From: Cudoniella acicularis | Taxonomy: Eukaryota; Ascomycota; Leotiomycetes; Helotiales; Helotiaceae | Assembly (NCBI GenBank): GCA_013054445.1 | Contig: JAAMPI010000891.1 | Span: 1 to 23,549, forward strand | DNA length: 23,549 bases | Direction of reading: 5' to 3' | Shown here: piece after piece, positions 10,365 to 19,462 of the stretch | Layout: each line of letters begins with the position of its first letter | Numbering within the stretch: the first letter of the stretch is position 1 | Program-made: the position numbers and the translations under genes | The notes under the pieces: generated by a model | Databases searched by the model: none | Seen by the model: the letters and a program-made list of their open reading frames with translations, nothing else | What the model was told of the DNA's origin: nothing

Positions 10365-10432
10365 TTCGCAGGTCGAGTCGATTATGGCTTCGCAGGTCGA
10401 GTCGATTATGGCTTCGCAGGTCGAATCGAGGC
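10365..10432. repeat. 24-bp tandem repeat, about 2.8 copies
   Basis: Units at 10365-10388 and 10389-10412 are identical (TTCGCAGGTCGAGTCG + ATTATGGC). A third, degenerate, unit follows at 10413-10432 (TTCGCAGGTCGAATCGAGGC). The array is in the core of the MITE-like element. It was probably made by slippage and could serve as a size-variable marker between strains. Confidence 0.9.
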
Positions 10433-10790
10433 TTCGAGGGAGGGAGAAGGAAGAGAAATACGCAAACTTACTATATATAAGCAAAGGGAGAGAAGTGTAT
10501 AAACTTACATATATGCGCGTGAAGTAGGTGAAAAAGAGATGAAGGGAGAAGGGAGAAGGGAGAGAAGTGGTGTTGTACAAACGGAACGTATGTAACCTTG
10601 GCCAGCCAATCAGATCGCGTAACTTTGTTTACTTCCGACCCCCTACCTCCCATACCTTAGAAATTTTCAGCTTTTCGATCAAATATTGACTATTTATTGG
10701 TTATCTCATATTGATAAATAAGTCCATATTTAACGAATATAGAGTTTATGTCAATTAAAGTTCAATATTATATAGATTATTTCCATAATA

Positions 10791-10817
10791 TGTCAATATT
10801 CGTGCCACCGTGGGGAA
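10791..10817 (-). repeat. Right terminal inverted repeat
   Basis: Read on the plus strand it begins TGTCAATATT and ends CCACCGTGGGGAA, the inverted partner of 10095-10121. It is followed by TA at 10818-10819. Confidence 0.75.
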
Positions 10818-10819
10818 TA

Positions 10820-11196
10820 TTGTAACACCCAAGGGATGAAATCTGCGTACCTAAGTAGACTGGCTTCTGGAATAACTCAAGAGGGAAATAAATGTTATAT
10901 AGCCTATTTCAACCATGCTTTAAGATGAGGTGTAATAAGTATGATATAATGGTTGCTGCACTCCCCACCCCCACATTCCGACTTAGCCAATAATATGAAC
11001 TCCGCCTTATGCATGTCACTTCGAATTCCACCCACACTTATTGCAGCTTATCATACCAACCCTCTGTGGATTGGCCGACCTTTTTTAACATCACATATAA
11101 GTAATTTTTCGGGTTTGAGCTTCTTCTCTTTCACGTTTTATTCCAGAGGATTTTGTTTTCCATTTGAACTCATTACGAGAAAACACAACTGTCTCA
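10820..11196 (+). promoter_or_regulatory. Promoter region of the aldo-keto reductase gene
   Basis: CCAAT-type boxes occur as CCAAT near 10986 and ATTGG near 11070, and a TATAAG motif at 11096-11101 lies about 100 bp before the ATG. A pyrimidine-rich stretch (CTTCTTCTCTTTC) follows. The MITE-like element ends just upstream, so it may have displaced more distal control sites. Confidence 0.4.
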
Positions 11197-12441
11197 ATGG
11201 CTACCAAACTTCCCACTAAGACTATGGGTAAAAATGGCCCTCAAGTCCCAGCTCTTGGCTTCGGTTTGATGGGCTTGAGCGGTACGTTACGCAGAACTCA
11301 TTTGAATAGAAAATGACCTGAAGCTAATATATCAATGTAGCCTTCTACGGAGTGCCCACGCCAGACGAAGAACGATTCAAGCTCTTGGATCGCGTTTATG
11401 AGCTTGGTTGCATACATTGGGATTCTGCAGCGCTCTATGGGGACTCCGAGGAGCTGCTAGGGAGATGGTTTCAACGAACAGGCAAGCGCAGCGAGGTATA
11501 TATGACTCTTTTTGAGGTGATCAGAATGGGGCTGAGTGCTCAACAGATCTTTCTGGCTACAAAATTTGGAAATCACGTTACTCCCGACGGGGGACGAGAG
11601 ATCAGAAATGACTCTGAATACATCCATAAAGCCGTCGCAGAGAGCTTGAGACGGCTTCAGACCGATTACATCGATCTATTGTATTGGTTTGTAAATCATC
11701 AAGCACAAACGTGGTATCGCAGAAGCTTTACTAATTCAACTTAGCCACCGTTTCAGTGGTAAAACACCTGTTGAGGAGATTGTCTCTACGATGAAAAGAA
11801 TACGTTGAGTATGCCTCTTTTTACCTTTTCTGTAAAGAATAGGACTGATAAGTCTGCACAGCTCCGGCAAAGTCAAGTACATAGGCCTGAGCGAATGCGG
11901 TGTTGATACTTTGCGACGTGCAAGCAAGATTCACCAGATTACAGCGTACCAAATCGAGTACAGCCCCTTTTCTATGGACATTGAAAAGCCCGAGATCAGT
12001 CTGCTGGACACTTGCCGAGAGCTAGGAATTGCTACAGTTGCGTACTCACCACTCGGACGGGGTATGCTGACCGGGCAGTACAAATCAATCGACGACTTCG
12101 ATGCGAACGACTTCCGCAGATCTATACCAAGATTCTCTGCTGAAAACTTCCCGAAGAATCTTCAGCTCGTGGATACACTCCGTAACATTGCAGATCGAAA
12201 GAACTGTACATCGGGTCAACTGTCGCTGGCATGGATGATGAACCAGGGTGATGATATCTTCCCTATTCCAGGAACTAAGAAGATCAAGTATCTTGAGGAA
12301 AACATGGGCGCATACAATGTTATCTTGACACCGGAAGAGGACAGGCAGATAAGGCAAGCAATTGAAAATGCCGAGGTGCATGGTACAAGGGTTGCAAAGT
12401 CCCTGATGGGCGGTCTCGTTATGGACACACCACCTCTGTAG
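11197..12441 (+). CDS. Aldo-keto reductase (AKR13/YakC-like), possible splice lesion
   Basis: Best exons: 11197-11281, 11341-11495, 11547-11686, 11745-11804 and 11862-12441, about 339 residues, usual AKR length. The catalytic tetrad is present: Asp56 (HWDSA), Tyr61 (ALYG), Lys86 (ATKFG) and His128 (LLYCHR, at the exon 3/4 join). Later motifs are KVKYIGLSE, AYQIEYSPF, AYSPLGRGMLTG and PIPGTKK. These mark a TIM-barrel NADPH-dependent carbonyl reductase. In the cluster it could reduce the aldehyde released by an A-T-R enzyme. Two oddities: intron 2 is 51 nt without a stop, and the donor of intron 4 reads CG|TTGAGT where CG|GTGAGT would be expected. The only GT-AG alternative (exon 4 ending 11803, acceptor at 11842) inserts six residues before SGKVKY. 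The gene may be intact with odd splicing, or damaged. Confidence 0.85.
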
Positions 12442-13103
12442 CAGTGTAGCCAGTTTGGCGTAAAGCGATATCCTTACAGTGGTCAATTTGATAATTTTCA
12501 GTCACGGTGTTACTTTGATTACCTTGAGGAATTCTCTTGCACCCCATAATGAGATGAAGCCCAAAGGAGCACCCATCCGGCAGCACTTTTACAGAAATTT
12601 CTCGTTAATCCCGGGTGTGTTCGGTTGCAACCTCCATCCTATTGGAACTTCTCCTGGGCTATTCAGCAAGAAGTACAGATGAATTATATCAACGTACAGG
12701 ACAGAAAACCTCCGTAGCCAATGACTTCCTTTATCTCAAAGTGGTCTTGAACTCCGGGGTATCATGGCGCTTGCCCTCGTCTCCCGCGTCCAACGGAGAT
12801 CTGTACGAGGTGTTGGGGGCGAACACCCATGAATAATAACTCACTATCGAAATGCGGGATGACGGGGGCCAACGCAGATGCACCCATTGACCCCGGCCCA
12901 ATCACATTGACTCCAGCTGCTGGTCTGGGTTATACTCCGGAACTCCTTCTGGTATTTTCGGGCCGTAGCAACCCCTGCTTGCTTAAGTCCGACATCTATG
13001 AGTGCATCTTCCCCAACAGCAATGCAACTTCGAAATCTCGTAAAGCATAAACCAAAAGTCAACTATAATTTGAAACCGAAATCTTACACAATAATTGACG
13101 AAA
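12442..13103. other. Intergenic region between AKR and ADH, with possible decayed coding DNA
   Basis: This 662-bp gap holds the AKR 3' flank, a minus-strand stretch with coding-like composition (listed separately) and the short ADH promoter. No clear TATA box was seen before the ADH ATG; the leader is A-rich (AAAACC, CAATAATTGACGAAAATG). Confidence 0.5.
12731..13060 (-). pseudogene. Possible relic of a minus-strand gene, frame-broken
   Basis: Three adjoining minus-strand frames look coding in composition but do not join into one frame. The right part reads DALIDVGLKQAGVATARKYQ. The middle reads AAGVNVIGPGSMGASALAPV and then IPHFDSE. The left part reads SWVFAPNTSYRSPLDAGDEG and continues to a TAA at 12733-12731. 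A GTGAGT donor-like site lies after IPHFD-S. I do not recognise a family. It could be a decayed gene, a spliced gene I cannot resolve, or chance. Confidence 0.22.
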
Positions 13104-14440
13104 ATGAGCCTTCCCAAGACTTACAAGCACGCAGTATTCAAGCAGCAGGGCGCTCCTCTGGTAATCGAAGATGCCGAGTTAAGTTTGCCTACTAAGGGAG
13201 AGTTACTGGTGAAAGTTGAGGCATGTGGCGTTTGTTTTTCAGATATGTTTGCCCAGCATAACATTATGGGAGGCGGATTGTAAGTTCTTCCTTCAAAGTG
13301 TAACACTGACCGCAAGCCCGATAGCCCGACCTATAAAAATTTAACTAACACAACTTCATCCTGTAGCCCTATGGTCCCCGGGCATGAAATCATAGGAATC
13401 GTCGCTGCCGTCGGTGATGAGGAGTCACAATGGAAAATTGGTGACCGAGTTGGTGGGGGATGGCACGGAGGCCAGGATGGTAAATACTGATCCGAAAAAT
13501 GGGAAATGATCATGACTAACTTCTTCTGTCCGGTCCAGGAACATGCAAAGCTTGTAAAAAGGGCTTCTTTCAAATGTGCGACAACAGCGTGGTAAACGGT
13601 GAAACGAGGCCTGGTGGATGTATGTACTACCCATTTGAGGAAGAAATGAAATTCAATGCAAGGAAACCAAGACAAATAACAAGTTGATAGATGCCGAGTA
13701 TTGCAAGCTGCGCACTGAAGCCGCCATAAGGGTCCCAGCACATGTCGATGCGGCCAAGTACGCACCCATTCTTTGTGCGGGAATGACCGTCTTCAATTCA
13801 ATTCGTCGCCAGGGAATTCCTCCAGGCTCAACGGTTGGTATCCAGGGCCTTGGTGGGCTGGGGCACTTGGCAATTCAATATGCCAACAAATTTGGATATC
13901 GTGTGGTCGCAATTTCTCGAGACAGCGACAAGGAGAAGTTTGCCCGGCAGCTGGGTGCACACGAGTATATTGACTCCAGCAAAGGAGATGCAGGAGAACA
14001 ATTGCAGAAATTAGGAGGGGCCTCACTAGTTGTTGCCACAGCTCCTAACGCGGAAGTCATGACACCGTTGCTGAAAGGGCTTGGTATTCTTGGAAAATTG
14101 CTGATTCTGTCCGGTGAGTTTACCTGTTAGACTGATATATGAGGGTTCTGACGCACAGCGATAGTTCCTGGAGACGTACCAGTAAGCACTGGGACTATGC
14201 TCCGCTACGGACTTTCGGTCCAGGTTTGGCCTTGCGGCCATGCCACAGACGCGGAAGAGGCAATCCAGTTCACCGAATTGGAGAACATCAACTGCATGAT
14301 TGAAAAGTTCCCACTCACCAAGGCCAACGACGCTTTCAGTAAGGTTCCTGAGCCCTTGTTTTATCTTCATAGCTGACTTATTTGATAAAGACGCGATGCT
14401 GAAGGGGACCGTGCGCTTCAGGGCTGTGATCACGATGTAA
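13104..14440 (+). CDS. Zinc-dependent alcohol dehydrogenase (MDR family)
   Basis: Six exons: 13104-13279, 13367-13479, 13539-13619, 13691-14113, 14159-14338 and 14391-14440, about 340 residues; every phase joins. The catalytic zinc ligands are Cys44 (GVCFSD), His65 (PGHE) and Cys152 (ILCAG). The structural zinc region reads D96-G-T-C99-K-A-C102-...-C110, so an Asp stands where the first of four cysteines is usual. The nucleotide-binding motif is GLGGLG (176-181). The C terminus LKGTVRFRAVITM is typical of fungal ADHs of this type. It should interconvert an alcohol and an aldehyde with NAD(P)H in the cytosol. Together with the A-T-R reductases it could take an acid to the alcohol level. The first ATG is preferred because it precedes the conserved YKHAVF start. 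Confidence 0.93.
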
Positions 14441-15394
14441 ATTGCAGCAGTGAAAGATCGATGGACTAGCATATGGTTTAAGCTGTTTCACTCGGCCATC
14501 CACCGGGTCGTTGGTTGGAATTGTGGTGGCAAAACAAATCCAGTTGAAATATATAGAGGCTGGGCCGCTGTGCTTCGCCAAAGCTTTTTTCTCCAGACGA
14601 AGTAGAAAAATCAACTAAAGAGTTATTTGTTGTAGTGTTTTGCTTTGAGGGCTATAAGTCGCGTGTCTAAAAGCAGTGAATTCAAAAGTCGGTTGTCTTT
14701 GATCGAGTATCAATCCAAAGACTCAAATAATTGAAGAAAGGAGTCCGTTATAGCGGGGAGAAGAACGCTCCTGGCTGGAGTGCACTTCCTTGTCTATAGT
14801 AACCTAAATAGGCGCTACTGTAGGCATGCTTGGCTTCATACTAAAGCCAAATCAGGGAGCAACTTGTCGTACAGAGTACTTGCTATATTTGTTGATAAAT
14901 AGGGAGCAACATTTTATTTGACGTACAGCTATTAATACCTATTCCCGTGTGTTTATTTTATGAGATTTGTGTTAGTTTCATGTTGTGTATTAATAGTGAT
15001 AGGGTGCTGGAAATCTTTGAGCCCTTGCAGATCGCTATATGCAGTGACTCCGACGCACCAGGGGGGTGGGGCGGGCGGCGGCGATATAACAGACGAAGAC
15101 GCGCGACAAGAAACAAAAGGAGTAATATAGGAGCATCTCCTTCCTCCCAAGCTCTTCCTCTATCTACGGAGCACAACTGACGCCGCACGGTATAGCTATT
15201 TCCGCAGCACAACATCAGCCCTTCATTTCTGCGCAGGAAATGACGCGAAACTCCATCCCATATGGCCCAAGACCCTGTATACATCCTGCACCCAACAACG
15301 ATTGGGACATGCAAGGAACTTGCGCGCTAGACAGTTGAGGCAGGTGCCATGGGGTATTAGACCATGGCTCATCGAGAGACAATTGCTCAGCATT

Positions 15395-15407
15395 CTCGGA
15401 ATCCGAG
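15395..15407. promoter_or_regulatory. CTCGGA-A-TCCGAG palindrome, candidate Zn2Cys6 site
   Basis: A perfect 13-bp inverted repeat containing CGG-N3-CCG lies 115 bp before the reductase 2 ATG and upstream of its TATA motifs. This is a plausible place for an activator of the Zn2Cys6 class. Its spacing differs from the site at 8824-8838, so the two may not bind the same protein. Confidence 0.35.
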
Positions 15408-15442
15408 GTGACTCTATAGTACTGGAGTTCTCAAAATGTTCA

Positions 15443-15470
15443 TATAAAGGCCTATAAATGACGATATAAA
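15443..15470 (+). promoter_or_regulatory. Triple TATAAA cluster before NRPS-like reductase 2
   Basis: TATAAA occurs at 15443-15448, 15453-15458 and 15465-15470, 50-80 bp before the ATG at 15522. Any of them could act as the TATA box. Confidence 0.5.
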
Positions 15471-15521
15471 CCTCTAGCTACAGTAGTAGGTCTACAATTT
15501 CGCTAAATTTCCTTACTCACT

Positions 15522-18500
15522 ATGGCTCATTTGTCACAAAAACACGTTCAATATCTTTATGATACCTTTGGAGATCTCAAGGTCCTCGACGACATCATTC
15601 GCCACCGCGCCGCCGACGAACCTCCCGTCCCAATCTTGGGATACCCTAAATCCGAACACAGCGTAGACAATTACGAGCGCTTTATGGGAAAGCAGCTGGA
15701 TCATTTCATTGATGGCGCGGTTAAAACATTTCTCTCTTCCGGCTTCAAACCAGTATGTTGCATTTTTCCATATCTCTACCTACCTTCTCAGTCTATCCAC
15801 GTCACATCTTGCTAACATAAATGGCAGGGCATGCGGGAAGTAGTAGCCCTCCTAGCTCCTTCGACCTTGGACTTTGTTATTTCCTTCTTTGCACTTAGCC
15901 GTCTCGGATATACAATTCTTCCTCTCTCTCTCCGTATCGCGCCGGTAGCAATTGTCAACCTTCTTCAGAAGACTAGTTGCTCCACTATTGTTCATGGAAA
16001 CTCATCCCACATACTAAACTCGGTGCAGTCGGTTCGCCACGATATCTCTACAGTCACATCACGGGAGATTCCAAACCGCAATGACTATGATCGACTCCCT
16101 TCTGACGAGCTCCCATTTGTTCGCGAGTATGATAGAGAGCAGGAAAATGGAAAAATTGCACTTATAGTACATTCTTCGGGCTCGACGGGGCTTCCAAAGC
16201 CTGTATTCTTGACTCACAGAGCACTTTTGACCCACCCCACGCAAGGAACTGGCTTGCATAACTTCAACCCTCTCCCATGGTATCACTTGTACGGAATCTC
16301 AACCTCACTCCAGGCTATGTGGATGGCAAAGACGGCTCATATATATAATGCGGCATTGCCGTTGACTACAGACAATCTTATCGCAGTTGTCGAAGCCGTG
16401 CGACCTGAGGCCATACACGCGGTACCATATGCTGTAGGCCTTTTGGCCGAGAAGCAGCGTGGTGTCGATGCCATGAAACTTTGCAAAGTTGTCACTTGCG
16501 CAGGCGCACGCACGCCAGACGAGCTAGGAGACCGATTAGTGAGGGAAGGGATAAACCTTGGTGTTGTATTTGGAACGTGAGTTCTATTTTGTTGTTGCCC
16601 TTTAGATCCCTACTAAAGTCAATTGTAAACCAGTACCGAAGCGGGTCTTCTCGGTGATACCATGAGGAGAGATAAGGGTGATGATTCTTGGAATTACCTC
16701 CGTATATATGCCAATATTCGGAAGTACTTGTTCATGAAACCGCTTGGAGAAAATTTGTATGAGTGCGTATACCTCAATGGTCACCCCGCGCTCTCTACTT
16801 CAAATTCGGATGAGCCAGCGCCAGGTTCCTGGCACTCGGCCGATGTTTTCACTCCACACCCGAACATCCCAGATATTTGGAAATATGTCACTCGTCTCGA
16901 TGACCGCGTCACGTTAATCAACGGCGAAAAGGTGCTTCCACTGCCAATTGAGGGCCGCCTGCGAGAAGATAGCCTAATTCGAGAGGCTGTTATTGTTGGT
17001 GTTGATCAAACCATACCAGGTCTTCTCGTATTTCGTGCCGAAACGGCTAATCATCTGTCTAATAGTGCTTATATGGACGCCATTTGGCCATCCGTTGCAG
17101 ATGCAAATTCACGTGCCGAAGCGTTTTCTCAAATCGGCCGCGAGATGATTACTCTACTTCCTTCGGACGTTGATTATCCACAGACGGACAAAGGAAGTAT
17201 CATCCGCGCTCAAGTGTATAGAAAATTTGACGACCAAATCAAGAATATGTACGCGGCACTTGAAATAGGCCACGAAGGCAGCCTGAAGTTAAACCTTTCA
17301 GATCTCGAGCAGTATATCATGACAATGTTTCAGGACCAGATCGGAGTTACACTCGAGTCTCCGGAAATAGATTTCTTCACTGCTGGGGTAGACAGTTTGA
17401 AGCAGATCCAAATGAGGCGACTGATTCAAAAGAATCTCGATCTAAATGGCACGCAACTGAGTCCAAATGTTGTGTACGAGTTCGGAAATGCGAGAAGATT
17501 ATCAGAATACCTCTACGCCTTGGGTAGAGGAGAGAATGTCAAACACCAAGATGATTTGACGCTTATGCGGCAGATGATTGCTAGATATTCTGAATTCGAG
17601 ACCCATAGCTTCACGAACGGCGTCACCAATGGGATTGCCAACGGAGTCAGTAACGACAATTCTAAAGGTACAACTAGCAATAGAACCGTTAATGGGAATA
17701 CCAACGGAGCCTCCCAGAATTCGACGACCGGTCTGACTACATTCACGGCCAATGGCACTACCAATTTTACAATTAACGGTGTTACGAATTTTACCCTCAA
17801 CGGTATTAATATTGTAACCAATGGAGTCACCAATGTCACCATCGAGGGAGTGGCAACATTCGAAACGGCGCGCAAAGTCACAAAGTCTAAACATCACTCT
17901 GTGGTATGAGAGCCCTTATATGAAAGTAAATACATTTTTGACTTAGTGACAGATCCTCACTGGAGCCACAGGCTCTATAGGGGCACATGTTCTGGCCAAG
18001 GTTCTGCTCAACGAAGAGGTCGACAGAGTATACTGTTTCGTTCGCGGCCGAAGCCCTCGACAAAGGGTTTTCAACTCTCTCCAAGAGCGAGATCTCCATC
18101 TCTCCAAGTCCAGCAAAGACAAAATCGTCGCCTTTACTGGTGATCTTAGTCAAGCAGGCCTTGGTCTTAACGCCACGGTGCTGGCCGAGATGAGAAACTC
18201 AGTCTCCCTAATTATCCACGTTGCCTGGCCTGTGAATTTCAACATCCACCTAGCCAGTTTCGAACCTCACATCGTAGGCCTATATAACCTCCTCCGCTTT
18301 TCACAGTCTGTTCACAGACCTGAACCCGCTCAGCTACTTTTCTGCTCTTCAATATCTGCAGCGTCTAACGCGCCAGCTCCGGCTTCCATTCCCGACGGAT
18401 CGATTGAGGCTCTTGAATATGCTGCAGGAATGGGGTATGCCCAATCAAAACTTGTGGGAGAGCATATCGTGCGCAACGCTGCTCGGGCGGGCGCTCAGGC

Positions 18501-19187
18501 GTACGTGCTTCGTATTGGGCAGGTGGTGGGGAATAAGGAGAATGGAGCGTGGAATGATCACGAGTTTCTACCGTCGATGATACGGTCAGCATTGACTTTG
18601 AAGGCGTTGCCTGCTTTGGAAGAAGTACTGCTCTCTGAACATCCACTCCGTTTTCTAATAAAGTTTTTACAATGGCATACTTCCTCCTAAGCTCAAAATG
18701 ACTGCTAATCATCCCTTGTTACCAGAACTGCTCCTGGATCCCCGTAGATGCCCTCGCAACCACCATTCTCGAACTCTCCCACACACTATCCTGTCGCCAT
18801 CTGACCCAAAAAGAATCTCTAAACATCTTCTATAATATCGTCAACCCCGAAACCTTTACGTGGGCCTCTTTACTCTCTGAACTCCACAGCGCTGGCCTCG
18901 AATTTGAAACCATTCCATTCAACGAATGGCTGCAAAAACTGCGCAAGAGCGCTGCTGATCAAGATGGTGAAAAACAGAATCCTGCCGTGAAGCTGATTGA
19001 GTTTTTTGAGAACAGCTATGGAAAAGGAGGGGAGGCAAGAGTGGGGCAGGGCTATAACGGAGGAATTACGTTTGAGACGGAGGCAGTGAGAAGGGATAGT
19101 ATTACCTTGAGAAACCCGCTGAGAATTATTGAGGATGGGTATGTGAAGGAGTTTTTGAAGAGGTGGTTGGAGATTTGGAAGGCTTGA
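15522..19187 (+). CDS. NRPS-like carboxylic acid reductase 2 (A-T-R)
   Basis: Five exons: 15522-15752, 15828-16576, 16634-17903, 17953-18624 and 18726-19187, about 1127 residues with all phases consistent. Adenylation: SSGSTGLPKP (193-202), FGTTEAG (325-331), TRLDDRVTLINGEK and the A10-type TDKGSIIR with Lys near 513. Carrier: FFTAGVDSLKQ, Ser near 581. The Asn-Gly/Thr linker covers 654-732. Reductase: LTGATGSIG (752-760), HVAWPVNFN and YAQSK (Tyr912, Lys916). The A4 region reads PWYHLYG, close to the FHxYx of 4-coumarate-CoA ligase-like enzymes and without the amino-group Asp. It should activate a non-amino carboxylic acid and release an aldehyde. It has the same domain plan as reductase 1 but diverges in the A domain, so the two probably use different substrates. 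It converges with the Zn2Cys6 regulator. Confidence 0.92.
17613..17849 (+). repeat. Asn-Gly/Thr repeat linker of NRPS-like reductase 2
   Basis: Encodes residues about 654-732 between the carrier and reductase domains. Repeating units such as TNGVTNGIANGVSN, NGTTNFTINGVTNFTLNG and VTNGVTNVT recur. The DNA shows AAYGG-xx-xxxACxAAT-like units of about 12-24 bases. Placement and character match the linker of reductase 1. Confidence 0.85.
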
Positions 19188-19462
19188 TGGACATGGAAAT
19201 GTGTTTGTTGGCGAGTTATAGATGAGAGAAAGGGGAGAGGAGAATTTGGCTAAAAATCTCCTTGGCAGGTGGTTCATGTCCGTCGTTTCTCTAGAATTTA
19301 ACATACTGGAATCTTTGCTCTTCTTGGTCTTATGCGTCTAAGTGATCTGTGGACTGAAATGAATTTACCATCTACCAACATGCCAACGCAAACCAAGACT
19401 CACTCTACCTCTAAACCATATATCCGCCCGTAAAGAAGTAAGCTAAATCTAGCCTCTGTTTC
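19188..19462. terminator. Shared 3' region between convergent reductase 2 and regulator genes
   Basis: The 275-bp gap between the two stop codons must hold both transcript ends. No clean AATAAA signal was seen. Overlapping 3' ends are possible. Confidence 0.3.

Larger units (their letters stand above)
10095..10817. mobile_element. MITE-like non-autonomous DNA transposon with TIRs and TA target duplication
   Basis: The block is bounded by 27-bp imperfect terminal inverted repeats (10095-10121 and 10791-10817, 21 of 27 positions matching). The ends are TTACCTACGGTAGCA... and, in the same orientation, TTCCCCACGGTGGCA..., both finishing with ATATTGACA. A TA dinucleotide flanks each end (10093-10094 and 10818-10819), as expected for a Tc1/mariner-type target duplication. 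The arms are AT-rich with repeated GTCCATA motifs at 10137, 10205, 10270 and 10722, plus the variant GTCCATG at 10171. The core holds a C run and a 24-bp tandem repeat. No transposase frame is present, so it would need an enzyme in trans. It starts 15 bp after the methyltransferase stop codon. Confidence 0.75.
14441..15521. other. Intergenic region upstream of NRPS-like reductase 2
   Basis: No gene was recognised. The left part is the ADH 3' flank. An imperfect duplication is seen at 14854-14874 and 14901-14928: both copies start AGGGAGCAAC and end CGTACAG, with different middles. The right part is the reductase 2 promoter, with CGG-N11-CCG at 15188-15204, the palindrome at 15395-15407 and a cluster of TATAAA motifs. 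Confidence 0.55.

Noticed and set aside
10300..10527. Pro-rich 75-codon frame (and antisense poly-Gly frame) in the MITE-like element
   Set aside because: The Pro and Gly runs are translations of the C21 tract and the 24-bp tandem repeat, not a protein gene.
10095..10817. RIP (repeat-induced point mutation) as the cause of the AT-rich element
   Set aside because: Only two of the six TIR mismatches are C/T or G/A transitions, and with one copy in view RIP cannot be judged.
17502..17897. Minus-strand frames of 122-131 codons within reductase 2
   Set aside because: They are mirror images of the Asn-Gly/Thr repeat linker; repeats keep several frames open by composition alone.
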